A DNA stretch of 22,288 nucleotides from a virus. The notes below the pieces were generated by a model, which was not told where the DNA came from, did no database searches, and worked only from the letters and a program-made list of their open reading frames with translations. Location of the stretch: positions 1 to 22,288 of IMG/VR virus record IMGVR_UViG_3300044737_000084, one strand, 5' to 3'. Shown here piece after piece: positions 1 to 8,033 of the stretch (position 1 is its first letter; each line of letters starts with the position of its first letter). A program made the position numbers and the translations under genes.

Positions 1-44
1 ACCGATCCGGCTACCGCCTGCTGCGCATCGCGCGCCAGATGTAG
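1..44 (+). CDS. C-terminus of an upstream virion gene (5' end outside window)
   Basis: An open frame enters from the left edge and ends at TAG 42-44. The visible residues are RSGYRLLRIARQM. The stop is followed at once by GGAG (44-47), the ribosome site of the next gene, so this is the preceding gene of the same operon. In siphophage maps the gene before an HK97 gp10-like protein is usually a head-tail adaptor or head closure protein, and that is the likeliest identity. It rests on position only, because 13 residues cannot identify a family. Confidence 0.5.
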   Translation, partial: RSGYRLLRIARQM

Positions 45-53
45 GAGTTGCGC

Positions 54-644
54 ATGGCAGGCGTTCCGATGGTGGTGCCGAGCTCCGGCGCCCTGCAGAT
101 GATCGGCCGCCAGGAGCTGCTCGGATTTTCGCTGCTGGGCTTGAGCGTGCTGCAGAACCGGCTGTTCAAGATCGGCCGTTTCGTCGAAAAGCGCGTGCGA
201 AAGCGGGACCAGGACGCCGCGCAGGAAATGGTCGACCGCATGCGCGCGGACGCGCCTTACGACAGCGGCGATCTCTACGGTGGCATCCGATGGTGGGAAG
301 AGGACGGCGCGTTCATCGTCCAGGCCTCCGCCGTGCATCCAGACCGCCGCGGCGGTGAAGACTATGCCGGTTTCGTCGAGCATGGCACCCGGGCCGGCGA
401 GCGCGACCGCAGCATCTCATACGTCGCCGACAGCAATTATCACGATCTGAGCGTCGGTCTCGGCGACGGCAGCATCCGCGAAACCGGCAGAACCTACGGC
501 CGCCGCCGGCTGCAATACCGCGGCCATCCCGGCACCCCGGCGCAGCCGTTCTTCTACCAGAACGCCCGCGACGTGCTGAACGAGCGCGGCGCCGACGCCG
601 AGCAGATCGCCGGCCTGGCGCTCGACGAGGACAGCGATGGCTGA
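54..644 (+). CDS. HK97 gp10-like tail completion protein
   Basis: This 196-residue protein has the hallmarks of the HK97 gp10 family, which acts at the head-tail joint of siphophages. Visible features are an amphipathic helical N-terminus with many K/R (about residues 35-65), DAPYDSGDLYGGI near 70-82 (the family 'P.dtG.L..si' signature), YAGFVEHGTR near 107-116, and a C-terminal GTPAQPFFYQNARDVL, matching the usual 'PfmrpA' ending. ATG 54 is chosen because GGAG at 44-47 is six bases upstream. A TTG at 48 is open but touches the ribosome site. The gene overlaps the next one by eight bases. An insertion around residues 117-155 makes it longer than typical members. Confidence 0.85.
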   Translation: MAGVPMVVPSSGALQMIGRQELLGFSLLGLSVLQNRLFKIGRFVEKRVRKRDQDAAQEMVDRMRADAPYDSGDLYGGIRWWEEDGAFIVQASAVHPDRRGGEDYAGFVEHGTRAGERDRSISYVADSNYHDLSVGLGDGSIRETGRTYGRRRLQYRGHPGTPAQPFFYQNARDVLNERGADAEQIAGLALDEDSDG

Positions 645-1077
645 CAGCGCCCCGCAAAGCATGGTCGGCGCGCTGCAGGCCGCCGTGATCGAAAAGCTGA
701 AGAAAGACGCCGGCGTCAAGGCGTTGGTCAATGCGCGGATCTATGACGAGGTGCCGAGCGACAAGGATCGCCCGACCACGCCGTATCTCTATCTCGGCCC
801 GGTCGCGCTGCGCCGGCCCGCGGAGACGGGTCCCTGCAGCAAGGTGCGCGAAGCAAAATTCCGGATGTTTGCGGTGTCCACCGAATTCGGCCGTCTCGAG
901 GCCTGGGCGGTGATCGATGCGGCAAGCGATGCGCTGGACAATTCCGAACTGCAACTGACCGCGCCGTATTCGACCCTCGGCGACGACGTGAAGCTGATCA
1001 ACGCCGGCGACGTGGTCGCGCCGGTTACGCCCAAATCCACCTTCGCCGATTTCACCGTCGATTTGACGCATCTCTAG
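637..1077 (+). CDS. DUF3168 tail terminator protein
   Basis: The 146-residue product fits the DUF3168 family. In gene transfer agents and lambda-like phages this family caps the tail tube and joins it to the head (tail terminator). Supporting features are the N-terminal helix ALQAAVIEKLKKDAGVKALV, then ARIYDEVPSDKDRPTTPYLYLG (DUF3168 'i.d.vP....pPyi.iG'), a central beta section with FRMFAVSTEFGRLEAWAVID, and a short C-terminal strand FTVDLTHL. It follows the gp10-like gene with an eight-base overlap and immediately precedes the tube gene, which is the standard order. Length is normal for the family. Confidence 0.82.
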   Translation: MADSAPQSMVGALQAAVIEKLKKDAGVKALVNARIYDEVPSDKDRPTTPYLYLGPVALRRPAETGPCSKVREAKFRMFAVSTEFGRLEAWAVIDAASDALDNSELQLTAPYSTLGDDVKLINAGDVVAPVTPKSTFADFTVDLTHL

Positions 1078-1086
1078 GAGAATGAC

Positions 1087-1524
1087 ATGGCCGGCACCGA
1101 TCAACCGCTTTCGGGCAATCGCTTCAATCTCTACCGTATCGTCAACAACGCGCCGGTGTTCGTCTGCACGGCGGTCAACGTCACCTTCACCCAAACCAAG
1201 ACGTTTGATGACGCGACGATCCCGGATTGCAGCAACCCGATCGCGATCCCGACCCGCAAATCGGTGGTCAAGGAAAAGACCTGGGCAATGAATTTCGGCG
1301 GCAAGGCGGTGATGGCGCACTATACCGAGCTGCAGTCCGATTTCGACAGCGAGGGCGCGGTGCCGTATCGCATCGTCGCCACGCCGATCGACAACAATGG
1401 CGGCGGCCGCTGGGATGGCAATCTCCATCTCGAATCCCTCGAGCTGGGCAAGAACGACAACGGCATCGTCACCTTCACCTGCCAGGCGCGCGGCGACGGC
1501 GACATTCCGTTCACGGCGACCTGA
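1087..1524 (+). CDS. Major tail tube protein
   Basis: The 145-residue protein is the likely tail tube subunit (TP901-1/GTA-type major tail protein). It starts MAGTDQPLSGNRFNLYRI, continues with beta-rich sequence (TAVNVTFTQTKTFDDATIPD, WAMNFGGKAVMAHYTEL), and ends in the strand pattern LESLELGKNDNGIVTFTCQARGDGDI. Such C-terminal 'f.i..q..G.G...' strands are common in tube proteins. TAGGAG just upstream of ATG 1087 is a good ribosome site. It lies between the tail terminator and the tail assembly chaperone, where a tube gene is expected. No extra Ig-like domain is present, so the tube surface should be plain. Confidence 0.8.
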   Translation: MAGTDQPLSGNRFNLYRIVNNAPVFVCTAVNVTFTQTKTFDDATIPDCSNPIAIPTRKSVVKEKTWAMNFGGKAVMAHYTELQSDFDSEGAVPYRIVATPIDNNGGGRWDGNLHLESLELGKNDNGIVTFTCQARGDGDIPFTAT

Positions 1525-1922
1525 TGCAGACTTTCCTCCGACGTCCGTTCGCCGGCCGCGAGCGCACCTTCCAGCTGCGGTTTGGCGAGGCGGCCGAACT
1601 GGAGCGGCTCTGCAATGCCGGCATCGGCGCCATCATGGTGCGGCTGGCGACGCATCAGTTCTACACCTCCGACATACGCGAGCCGATCCGGCTCGGCCTG
1701 CAGGGCGGCGGCATGTCGGAGCCGGAAGCCACCGCGCTGATCATGGGCAATGTCGACGGCAAGCCGCTGGCAGGTCCGCATCTCGAACTCGCCTGCGACA
1801 TCATCGGCGCCTATGTGAACGGCATCCCCGACGAAATTAAAAAAAAAGCCGCTCCATCGCGGCCAAGGACACCGCGCCGCCGGGCGACCTCAGCCAGTGG
1901 TACCGCATCGGCGGCGCAATGA
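1524..1922 (+). CDS. Tail assembly chaperone, short (0-frame) product, GTA-gp10/TAC_11-like
   Basis: ATG 1524 overlaps the tube stop (TGATG). The 132-residue 0-frame product has the pattern of the GTA gp10 tail chaperone family: a beta start RPFAGRERTFQLRFGEAAELERL, then GIGAIMVRL, then a helical body ending CDIIGAYVNGIPDEIKKK at about residue 108. After a run of nine A (1839-1847) the 0 frame turns into Arg/Ala/Ser-rich sequence that looks non-coding in character, while the -1 frame carries good protein. This is the classic lambda G situation: the short form coats the tape measure during tail assembly, and a minority form is extended by frameshifting. It should be absent from the mature virion. 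Confidence 0.78.
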   Translation: MQTFLRRPFAGRERTFQLRFGEAAELERLCNAGIGAIMVRLATHQFYTSDIREPIRLGLQGGGMSEPEATALIMGNVDGKPLAGPHLELACDIIGAYVNGIPDEIKKKAAPSRPRTPRRRATSASGTASAAQ

Positions 1923-2080
1923 ACCGCCTGCCGGCGGAAGTCGACCGCGAAACCCCGGCGAGCCTTTGGGCGGCCTGGCAGGGTTTCAAACACTTCCACG
2001 GCATCAAGGACGCCGGCGGCGTCAGCGACGACGAATTCCTAGCGATCCTCGCCGAGGAACAGCGCGCCGGTCGGGCTTGA
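1524..2080 (+). CDS. Tail assembly chaperone, -1 frameshift fusion (lambda G-T type)
   Basis: If ribosomes slip one base back in the A9 run, the protein becomes about 185 residues: 108 from the 0 frame plus about 77 from the -1 frame. The -1 frame is open from the run to TGA 2078-2080 and reads SRSIAAKDTAPPGDLSQWY, then (from an internal ATG at 1919) a segment containing LWAAWQGFKHFHGIKDAGG and DDEFLAILAEE. That C-terminal piece resembles the small second chaperone encoded after gp10 in gene transfer agents. It could also be made independently from ATG 1919 as 53 residues, but no convincing ribosome site precedes it. The extended form is expected to bind the tape measure and recruit tube subunits. 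A sequencing error in the A run is the main alternative. Confidence 0.65.
1841..1847 (+). promoter_or_regulatory. Slippery heptamer for -1 ribosomal frameshifting
   Basis: The A9 run 1839-1847 gives the heptamer A-AAA-AAA in the 0 frame of the chaperone gene, followed by GCC. It is the only long homopolymer in the late operon, which otherwise is very GC-rich. The heptamer sits at the point where convincing protein sequence moves from the 0 frame to the -1 frame. The GC-rich bases just downstream (1848-1885) could fold and stimulate slippage, but I have not folded them. Confidence 0.65.
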
Positions 2081-2098
2081 TCCGGACAAGGACGATCG

Positions 2099-4183
2099 AT
2101 GGCTAACGCGCCGCTGACGCTTCGGTTCGGTTCCGACGTAGAGGGAGCCAAGAGAGGCGTGGCGTCGCTCGCCACCTCGATCGCCAGCAACATGGCGACG
2201 GTTGCGGGGTCGGCACTGACGGCTGGAAAGACGGTCGCCGCCGCTGGACAAGGCATACTTTCGACATTCCAGGGGATCCAGCGCGCAGCCGGACTGATCA
2301 GCCCTGCTGTGTTCGCATTGGTGACGGGCTTTCTTTCGCTGAAGCTCGCCGAATCCGCGATCGCCGCCGTGAAGGATCAGCTGGCGACGCTTTTGGACGT
2401 CGCCAATAAATCGCGCGATCGCGGGGTATCGGCAGAGTTTTTTCAGGCGTTCATTGCCGGCGCGAAAGGCGCAGAGGATCGGGTCAAGGCCCTGGAAGAC
2501 GCCCTCGCCTCGGCGTTTCAGGCTACCAAAGCGATGCTCAATCCGGAATGGACGAACTGGAACGCCGGCATCGAAAACACGCTGGTCAAGGTTTCCGCGG
2601 TTGAGAAGGCGATGCGCGAGGCGCGCGAGCTCTTCACGACCGACCAGAACTTTTCCGGTTTCGACCTGTTCCGGAACGCGAAGGATCAGGACAGCAAAAT
2701 CAAGGCCGTCCTGCTCTACATGCAGCAGCTCAAGGCGATCGGCGCGGACGTCGCGGCACTCGATATCGGCGAGAAAATGTTTGGCGAAAAGTTCGCCGAC
2801 AAAATCAGGACCGGCGAAGAGTCGATCGACCGCATCGTCGAGACCCTCGACAAGGGCGGCAAGAACAACTTCATCTCGAACGAAGCCGCGAAAAACGCCA
2901 AGGAGCTCGACGACAGGCTGAACGATGCCTGGCACACGATCTCAGAGCGGATGAAGCCGGACTGGGACGATCTGGCCAATATTGCGCTGCGCATCAAGGG
3001 CGTCTGGACCCAGATCATCGAAGCGGTGGCGAACTACAAGGCGGCTGAACTGAAGGCGCGGCCGTTTGCGGGCGTCAACTCGACCAAGGATGAGGACGCG
3101 CGCAACAGCGACGACCCGAACACGCCTGCGTTCGGCAATCCGGTTCTTCTAAATCAGGGGCGCCGGCGCCGCGGCCAGGCTCCGGTGTTTGGTCCGACCG
3201 AGGAGATCGACGAATCGCGCGGGCTGAATATGACCCGCCGCCCAATGCCGGAGGAAGAAAAGGCCGAGCCTATTCCGATGCCGCGCCGGCGTCCCCAGGA
3301 CGCGCCGAAGCCCAAAAAGGAAGAGGACGAAAAGCTCGACCAGATCGAGACCCTGATCAACCTGATGACCCGGGCCAATGACACCTTGAAGGTGCAACTG
3401 GACACCGAAGGCAAGAGCAACGTCGAGCGCGAAAAAGGCATTGCGCTCGCCAAAGCGGAGGCCGCGGCGCGCCAGGCGCAGCGCGATTTGACTGAGGAGG
3501 AGAAAAGCAAGGTCCTGGCGCTGGCGGAGGCGCATGCCACCCTCGCCGCCAAGCTCAAGGACGTGCAGCAGGCCTTGGCGGCGAACGCGGAAAATGCGCG
3601 CTTGTTCGGCAATGCCGCTTCCGGCGCGCTCGGTTCAATCTGGATTGACGGCCAGAAGGCCAACGACGTGCTCGGCAATCTTCTGAAGCAACAGGCGAAG
3701 TTCGCGCTGCAGGCCGGGTTCACCGGCCAGGGACCGCTCGCCAGCCTGCTCGGGCTGTCGACCGCGGCCAGCGCCGGCCCCAACGCGGTCGGCGGCATCA
3801 CCGGCCTGATCGGCAAGCTTCTCGGGTTCAATTTCGGCGGCGCCACCGGATCTGCGGCATCGAATGCGGCCTCGGGCTTTACCAGCAACGACTTCGCGAT
3901 CTTTCGCGCCGGCGGCGGCGACGTCAAAGCCGGCCGCACCTATACGGTCGGCGAAACCGGCATGGAGAAATTCGTCCCCGGCGCCGACGGCAAGATTTTT
4001 CCGGTCGGCAACGCCGGCGCCGGCGGCGGCACGACCACCAATCATATCCTGGTCGACGTCACCGGCGCCACCGGCAACGCCGAGATCGCGCGCATGGTCA
4101 ATGTCGGCATGCAGGCGGCCTACGCCCGCGCAATCGCGGCCGCGCCCGGCGCCGTCATCGAGCACCAGCGGCGGCGCGCATGA
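2099..4183 (+). CDS. Tail tape measure protein
   Basis: At 694 residues this is the tape measure, the rod inside the tail that sets its length. It has an Ala-rich helical N-terminus, a hydrophobic stretch around residues 64-92 (ISPAVFALVTGFLSLKLAES), and long helical sections. A charged, Pro/Arg-rich linker spans about 320-405 and a coiled coil about 411-500. A Gly/Ala-rich part follows, and the C-terminal signature YTVGETGMEKFVPGADG lies near 613-629 (the 'GE.GpE.fvP' motif of lambda H-type proteins). Using the usual 0.15 nm per residue, the tail would be roughly 100 nm. It follows the two-frame chaperone, the standard order, and overlaps the next gene by four bases. Confidence 0.92.
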   Translation: MANAPLTLRFGSDVEGAKRGVASLATSIASNMATVAGSALTAGKTVAAAGQGILSTFQGIQRAAGLISPAVFALVTGFLSLKLAESAIAAVKDQLATLLDVANKSRDRGVSAEFFQAFIAGAKGAEDRVKALEDALASAFQATKAMLNPEWTNWNAGIENTLVKVSAVEKAMREARELFTTDQNFSGFDLFRNAKDQDSKIKAVLLYMQQLKAIGADVAALDIGEKMFGEKFADKIRTGEESIDRIVETLDKGGKNNFISNEAAKNAKELDDRLNDAWHTISERMKPDWDDLANIALRIKGVWTQIIEAVANYKAAELKARPFAGVNSTKDEDARNSDDPNTPAFGNPVLLNQGRRRRGQAPVFGPTEEIDESRGLNMTRRPMPEEEKAEPIPMPRRRPQDAPKPKKEEDEKLDQIETLINLMTRANDTLKVQLDTEGKSNVEREKGIALAKAEAAARQAQRDLTEEEKSKVLALAEAHATLAAKLKDVQQALAANAENARLFGNAASGALGSIWIDGQKANDVLGNLLKQQAKFALQAGFTGQGPLASLLGLSTAASAGPNAVGGITGLIGKLLGFNFGGATGSAASNAASGFTSNDFAIFRAGGGDVKAGRTYTVGETGMEKFVPGADGKIFPVGNAGAGGGTTTNHILVDVTGATGNAEIARMVNVGMQAAYARAIAAAPGAVIEHQRRRA

Positions 4184-4866
4184 GCGCGCTTGTTTGGCCG
4201 CAGGATCTGGTGCCCTGTGCTCCGGAGGTCTATTACGACGCCCGCACGATCTCGGGCGGGACGTCGCTGAGCGGCAAGGAACAAGTCGCATCCCGGGATT
4301 TCGGTATCTGGCGCGCCGTGATGTCGACGATCAAGATCACGACGGACCAACAGGTCCTCGCGCTGGATGCGATGCTTGCCCAGCTCGACGGCCGCGCCGG
4401 CACGGTGATGGTGCCGTTGTTCGCAACCAGGCGCGCGCCCTGGGCCATCGATGCCCTGGGGCGAACGCTCGAGCCCGGCTTCGCGCGCAAGGACAAATAT
4501 GCCGCGCCGCCGTTCGCGCCGCCGGCGGGTTTTATCGATACGCTGATCTCGGCGCAGCTGCAGACCGCGGCCGCGGACCGCGCCGCAGTAGTCGTCGTCA
4601 ACATGCTGAAGGGTTCAATCCCGATACCGGGAATGCACTTCCAGGTCGGCAGATGCAGCCATCGCATCCGGCAAATCTTTTCGGTCGCGGGATCCGTCGT
4701 GACGTGCAACATCCGGCCGGGATTGCGCGGTGCCGCGGCCGCCGGCGCGACCGTCAATTTCACCTCGCCGGCGATCGAGATGCGACTGGTCTCGGACGAT
4801 CAGGGTCGCGGTCCGCTCGATATGTGGCGCACCAAGACCGTCTCGCTCGAATTCATCGAGGTGTGA
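4180..4866 (+). CDS. Distal tail-like minor tail protein
   Basis: The 228-residue protein starts at ATG 4180, overlapping the tape measure stop (ATGA). It contains ISGGTSLSGKEQVASRDFGIWRA, a region resembling other tail proteins encoded right after tape measures, then a compact helix with LALDAMLAQLDGRAGTVMVPL, and a beta-rich C-terminus ending MWRTKTVSLEFIEV. The final 'vsl.f.e' strand is also common in distal tail and DUF2460 proteins. Its position matches GTA gp12 and the phage Dit protein, the first ring of the tail tip. I infer a distal tail role from position and beta content, and I do not claim a named family. Confidence 0.6.
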   Translation: MSALVWPQDLVPCAPEVYYDARTISGGTSLSGKEQVASRDFGIWRAVMSTIKITTDQQVLALDAMLAQLDGRAGTVMVPLFATRRAPWAIDALGRTLEPGFARKDKYAAPPFAPPAGFIDTLISAQLQTAAADRAAVVVVNMLKGSIPIPGMHFQVGRCSHRIRQIFSVAGSVVTCNIRPGLRGAAAAGATVNFTSPAIEMRLVSDDQGRGPLDMWRTKTVSLEFIEV

Positions 4867-4867
4867 G

Positions 4868-5440
4868 ATGGGCATCGCGCTGCCCAATGCGCTGCGCCTG
4901 CAGATGGCGAACAAGGTCATTCGGGCCGCGGCGCTGCTGGAGTTCGATTTTGTCTCGGGGTTGAAACGGTACTGGGTCGGCAAGGGCGACATGATCGCCG
5001 GCGGCTTCACCTGGACCGGCATCGATACCGTGGTCACGCTGGACCTCGGCCAATATTCGGTCAACGGCGCGGCCGAACAGTTTTCGCTGACGCTATCCGG
5101 CGTCAGCATGGAATTCCTGCAAAAGGTGCAGCAAGGCGCGACCGACGTGCTCGGCCGGCGCCTGCGTATCCATATCCAGGCGCTCGATGAGGATTTTCAG
5201 CCGACCGACCCTCCGTTCCTGGTCCGGACCGGCCGGATGCGGGGTTTGCCGTACGACGCCACCGCGGTGACGTCGCGGTCGATCGCGCTCCAGTGCGAAT
5301 CCATCTTCGCCGCGCGCGGCAAGCCTCCCGCAACCTATCTCGACACCTCGTCGCAGCAGGCTCGGGTCGGCCCGAACGGCAAGGGCACCGAATATATGCC
5401 GCTGATCGCGGCCGGCCGGACCGTGACGTGGCCGAAATAG
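4868..5440 (+). CDS. Tail hub-like protein (position of gpL / DUF2163)
   Basis: The 190-residue product starts at ATG 4868, two bases after the previous stop. It opens with an N-terminal helix (LPNALRLQMANKVIRAAALLEF) and then a beta section FTWTGIDTVVTLDLGQYSVNG, followed by VLGRRLRIHIQALDEDFQP, LVRTGRMRGLPYDAT and the ending YLDTSSQQARVGPNGKGTEYMPL. The 'Y.D...Q....G....eym' ending recalls tail proteins such as DUF2163 that form the hub between distal tail and tip. The order distal protein, hub, cysteine protease-like, tip supports this. Exact family is uncertain. Confidence 0.6.
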   Translation: MGIALPNALRLQMANKVIRAAALLEFDFVSGLKRYWVGKGDMIAGGFTWTGIDTVVTLDLGQYSVNGAAEQFSLTLSGVSMEFLQKVQQGATDVLGRRLRIHIQALDEDFQPTDPPFLVRTGRMRGLPYDATAVTSRSIALQCESIFAARGKPPATYLDTSSQQARVGPNGKGTEYMPLIAAGRTVTWPK

Positions 5441-5859
5441 AGCGGGCGCTCGCCGCCTATCTGCAGGCTGCCCTGTTCAATGAGTTCGACTGGCGCCGCC
5501 GCAATTGCCACAGCTTCGCCGGCGACTGGATACTGCAAATCCGCGGCGTCGATCCCGGCGCCGCGTTTCGCAACCGCTGCAGCTCGCCGCGCGGCGCGCT
5601 TCGCTTGATCCGCCGCGCGGGATTCCGCGACCTTTCCGAATGCACCATCGCCCTAATGGCCGCGGCGGCGATCGCCGAAACCGATCCGGCGGCGGTCGAG
5701 CTCGGCGACATCGGAATCATCATGACCGTCGGGCTTTCGGATCGGCCGCAACAGACGCTGGCGATCGCGGCGACGTGCGGATGGGCCGCGCCGGCGCCGC
5801 GGGGCCTGCTGATCGCAAAAGCGCCCGCGCTTTGCGCCTGGAGCATCCGCAATGCCTGA
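5428..5859 (+). CDS. DUF6950 / NlpC-P60-like tail-associated protein
   Basis: The 143-residue protein most likely starts at GTG 5428, inside the end of the previous gene (13-base overlap). No ATG lies nearby in frame, and frame content before 5428 belongs to the upstream gene. The core FNEFDWRRRNCHSFAGDWI (Cys and His adjacent near residues 27-28), followed by GVDPGAAFRN, matches the layout of DUF6950 and is reminiscent of the Cys start of NlpC/P60 peptidases. GTA gp14 and lambda gpK occupy the same slot. In that family the protein may cleave peptidoglycan during entry. The rest of an NlpC catalytic set is not obvious, so enzymatic activity is doubtful. Confidence 0.68.
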   Translation: MAEIERALAAYLQAALFNEFDWRRRNCHSFAGDWILQIRGVDPGAAFRNRCSSPRGALRLIRRAGFRDLSECTIALMAAAAIAETDPAAVELGDIGIIMTVGLSDRPQQTLAIAATCGWAAPAPRGLLIAKAPALCAWSIRNA

Positions 5860-7660
5860 GGCACTGCTGGTCGCGCCGGTGGCGGCGGAGGCCGCCGTCG
5901 GCGCCGGTTCGCTCGACGCCATCATCACCGGCTCGTTCGTCGGCGCATCCGGCGCGGGTCAGTCGATTTTCGCCTCTGCCGCGGCGAGCTTTCTCGGCAA
6001 GGCGGCGTTTTCCATCGGCGCCAGCCTGGCGCTGAATTACGCCGCCAACGCGCTGCTGCAAAAGTCGCTACCCCTGCAGGGAACCGACTTCACCATCAAG
6101 TCCGCAGTCCCGGCGCGCTTCATCGACGTCGGCCGGGTCAAGACCGGCGGCGCGCTGTTCTGGTACGAAAGCCCGAACCAGCACCTGTTCATCGGCAAGA
6201 TCATCAGCTGCGCGCGCATCCAGGCGATCGAGCAGACCTTCCACAACGACACGCTATCGACTTTCGCCGGCCCGATCGTCAATGCCGTCGCCAATGTGAC
6301 CAACGGACCATGGCAGCCCGGCATTTCGGTCGAGGCAAGGCTCGGCAGCGTAGGCCAAAGCCTCTCGACACTGCTGGCCAGTAATTTCGATGAGCCGGCG
6401 TGGCCGTCGGATTACCGCCTGGCCGGCCTTCCCTGGTCCGTCACGCAATATACCCAGCCGCCCGACAAGGACACTTTTCTCGCCGCGTTTCCGAACGGCG
6501 CGCCGGAAACCACCCACGTCATCAAGGCGGCGATGGTGCCGGACCCGCGCGATCCCGCCCAGGACCTGGCCGATGAGAACACCTGGGCTTGGAGCGACAA
6601 CGCGGCCAACGTGATCCTGCGCTTTCTGCTGGATCAGGATGGCTGGGGATTAGAACCGGACGACATCGACATCGAATTCCAAGCCGCCGCGGCAAATGAT
6701 TGCGACGTCGAGGTTCCGACCACCACCGGCACCGAGAAACGTTACCGGATCTGGGGCCGCTATACCACGGCGACCGATCGCGAACAGACGCTGAAGGATA
6801 TGCTGGCGGCTTGCGATGGCCGCTTGCTTGAGGGGCCCGACGGCAAAGCCAGACTATTTGTAGGGGTCGACCGCGCACCGACCGTTACCCTCACGGCGGC
6901 CGACTTCAAATCGTTGCACATCGAACCCTATGGCGATCCGCTCGATCGCGTCGGCATCGCCCAGCCGCGCCTGGTGCTGGAGGCCTTCGGTTGGCGCGAG
7001 AAGGCGGCCCCGCAAGTATTGTTGCCCGGGGTCGACCCGGCGGCGCAGGGCATTATCGACGACATGCCGCTCGCCTATTGTCCGTCCGTGTATCAAGGCC
7101 AGCGGCTCGGCAAGATCAGGCTGCATCAGCGATCACCGCAATGGACGGTCAGCGGCGTCGGTTTCCTCAGCGCAATGGCCTCGTTCGGCGAGCGCTACAT
7201 CCGTTTCGTGTTCGACGAGCTCGGTATTGATCAAACGTTCGAGGTGCAGGGTTTTGGTCTCAACCTGAACGACTTCACCTACCCGATGAAGATGCAGAGC
7301 GTCGAACCCGGCATGAACGGCATGACGGCGGGCGAGCTGAAGGATCTGCCGCCGCCGCCGAACCCGCCGAGCACCGCGGGGCTCGCAGCACCCACCGCGA
7401 TCGTCGCGGTGTTCACCCATCACGACCTTGCGGACATTCACGTCACCTGGACGCCGAACCAAACCTTCGCCGTCGAGCTGCAGTACCGGATCACCGCGCT
7501 CGATGATGTCATCACCGGATGGATTGCCGCCAGCGAAGCAATTGTCGGCAACGCCGCCACTCTCACCGGTCTGGACGAAAATCCCTATCAGGTCCGCATG
7601 CGCACCCGCGGCACGCGAAGCGCCGGCCCGTGGACCGATCCAGTCGACGTGACCGGATAA
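5852..7660 (+). CDS. Central tail-tip protein (host-specificity J-like) with FnIII-like C-terminus
   Basis: This 602-residue protein occupies the slot of lambda J and GTA gp15, the tip complex that contacts the host. The N-terminus (about 30-70) is Ala-rich and hydrophobic, as seen in many J-like proteins that pass through the tail. The middle carries beta-rich hub features (GKIISCARIQAIEQTF, TEKRYRIWGRYTTATDREQ, LKDMLAACDGRLLEGPDGK). After a proline linker near 499 (PPPPNPP) a single FnIII-like domain follows (about 507-601: AAPTAIVAVF..., IHVTWTPN, VELQYRI, YQVRMRTRG). It is much shorter than lambda J, so receptor binding has probably moved to the fibre and spike downstream. ATG 5852 overlaps the previous gene by eight bases. 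Confidence 0.8.
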   Translation: MPEALLVAPVAAEAAVGAGSLDAIITGSFVGASGAGQSIFASAAASFLGKAAFSIGASLALNYAANALLQKSLPLQGTDFTIKSAVPARFIDVGRVKTGGALFWYESPNQHLFIGKIISCARIQAIEQTFHNDTLSTFAGPIVNAVANVTNGPWQPGISVEARLGSVGQSLSTLLASNFDEPAWPSDYRLAGLPWSVTQYTQPPDKDTFLAAFPNGAPETTHVIKAAMVPDPRDPAQDLADENTWAWSDNAANVILRFLLDQDGWGLEPDDIDIEFQAAAANDCDVEVPTTTGTEKRYRIWGRYTTATDREQTLKDMLAACDGRLLEGPDGKARLFVGVDRAPTVTLTAADFKSLHIEPYGDPLDRVGIAQPRLVLEAFGWREKAAPQVLLPGVDPAAQGIIDDMPLAYCPSVYQGQRLGKIRLHQRSPQWTVSGVGFLSAMASFGERYIRFVFDELGIDQTFEVQGFGLNLNDFTYPMKMQSVEPGMNGMTAGELKDLPPPPNPPSTAGLAAPTAIVAVFTHHDLADIHVTWTPNQTFAVELQYRITALDDVITGWIAASEAIVGNAATLTGLDENPYQVRMRTRGTRSAGPWTDPVDVTG

Positions 7661-7676
7661 AAAGGAAACCTGACAG

Positions 7677-8033
7677 TTGACCTGTTGGCGCGACATCACC
7701 ATCTCGGCCGACGCCGGCTGGACGGAATCGCTGTGGCTGCTCGACGGCAACCAGCCGGTCGAACTCACCGGCAGGCGCGTCGAGCTGTATGTGCTGCCGG
7801 CATTCGATTGGGCGGGGACGCCGATCCGGGTGCTGAATTCGCTCAGTGGCGGCGAGATCGCGATCGACAACGCGGCCACCGGCGCGATCTCGATCGCCGT
7901 GACCCAGGCCGATGTCGCGGCGCACCTGCCGGTCGGAACCTGGAAGTATTTTCTGCGCGTGCTCAACGGCCCGTCGGATGTGGTCGAATATTTGCGCGGC
8001 AACCTGATCGTGCTGGCCGGGAGAACCTCATGA
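7677..8033 (+). CDS. Small beta-rich tail protein 1 (baseplate/fibre-support)
   Basis: The 118-residue product starts at TTG 7677, preceded by AAAGGAAA at 7660-7667. No ATG fits. The sequence alternates strands: ITISADAGWTESLWLLDGN, then LTGRRVELYVLP, a spacer with GEIAIDNAATGAISIAV, and VGTWKYFLRVLNG. The 'l.gk.v.l...G...id..tG.i.i.v......G.y.y.v' layout resembles the N-terminal module of upper baseplate proteins (BppU type), but I cannot confirm homology. It lies between the tip protein and the tail fibre and overlaps the next small gene by four bases, so an adaptor for the fibre is a reasonable inference. Confidence 0.62.
   Translation: MTCWRDITISADAGWTESLWLLDGNQPVELTGRRVELYVLPAFDWAGTPIRVLNSLSGGEIAIDNAATGAISIAVTQADVAAHLPVGTWKYFLRVLNGPSDVVEYLRGNLIVLAGRTS

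Noticed and set aside
313-1428. 371-residue minus-strand open frame opposite the first tail genes
   Set aside because: Covers three well-supported plus-strand genes and shows only Arg/Asp/Val-rich shadow composition.
1524-1922. Treating the 0-frame chaperone tail after the A9 run as a conserved domain
   Set aside because: The residues are Arg/Ser/Ala-rich like a shadow frame, while the -1 frame looks like real protein.
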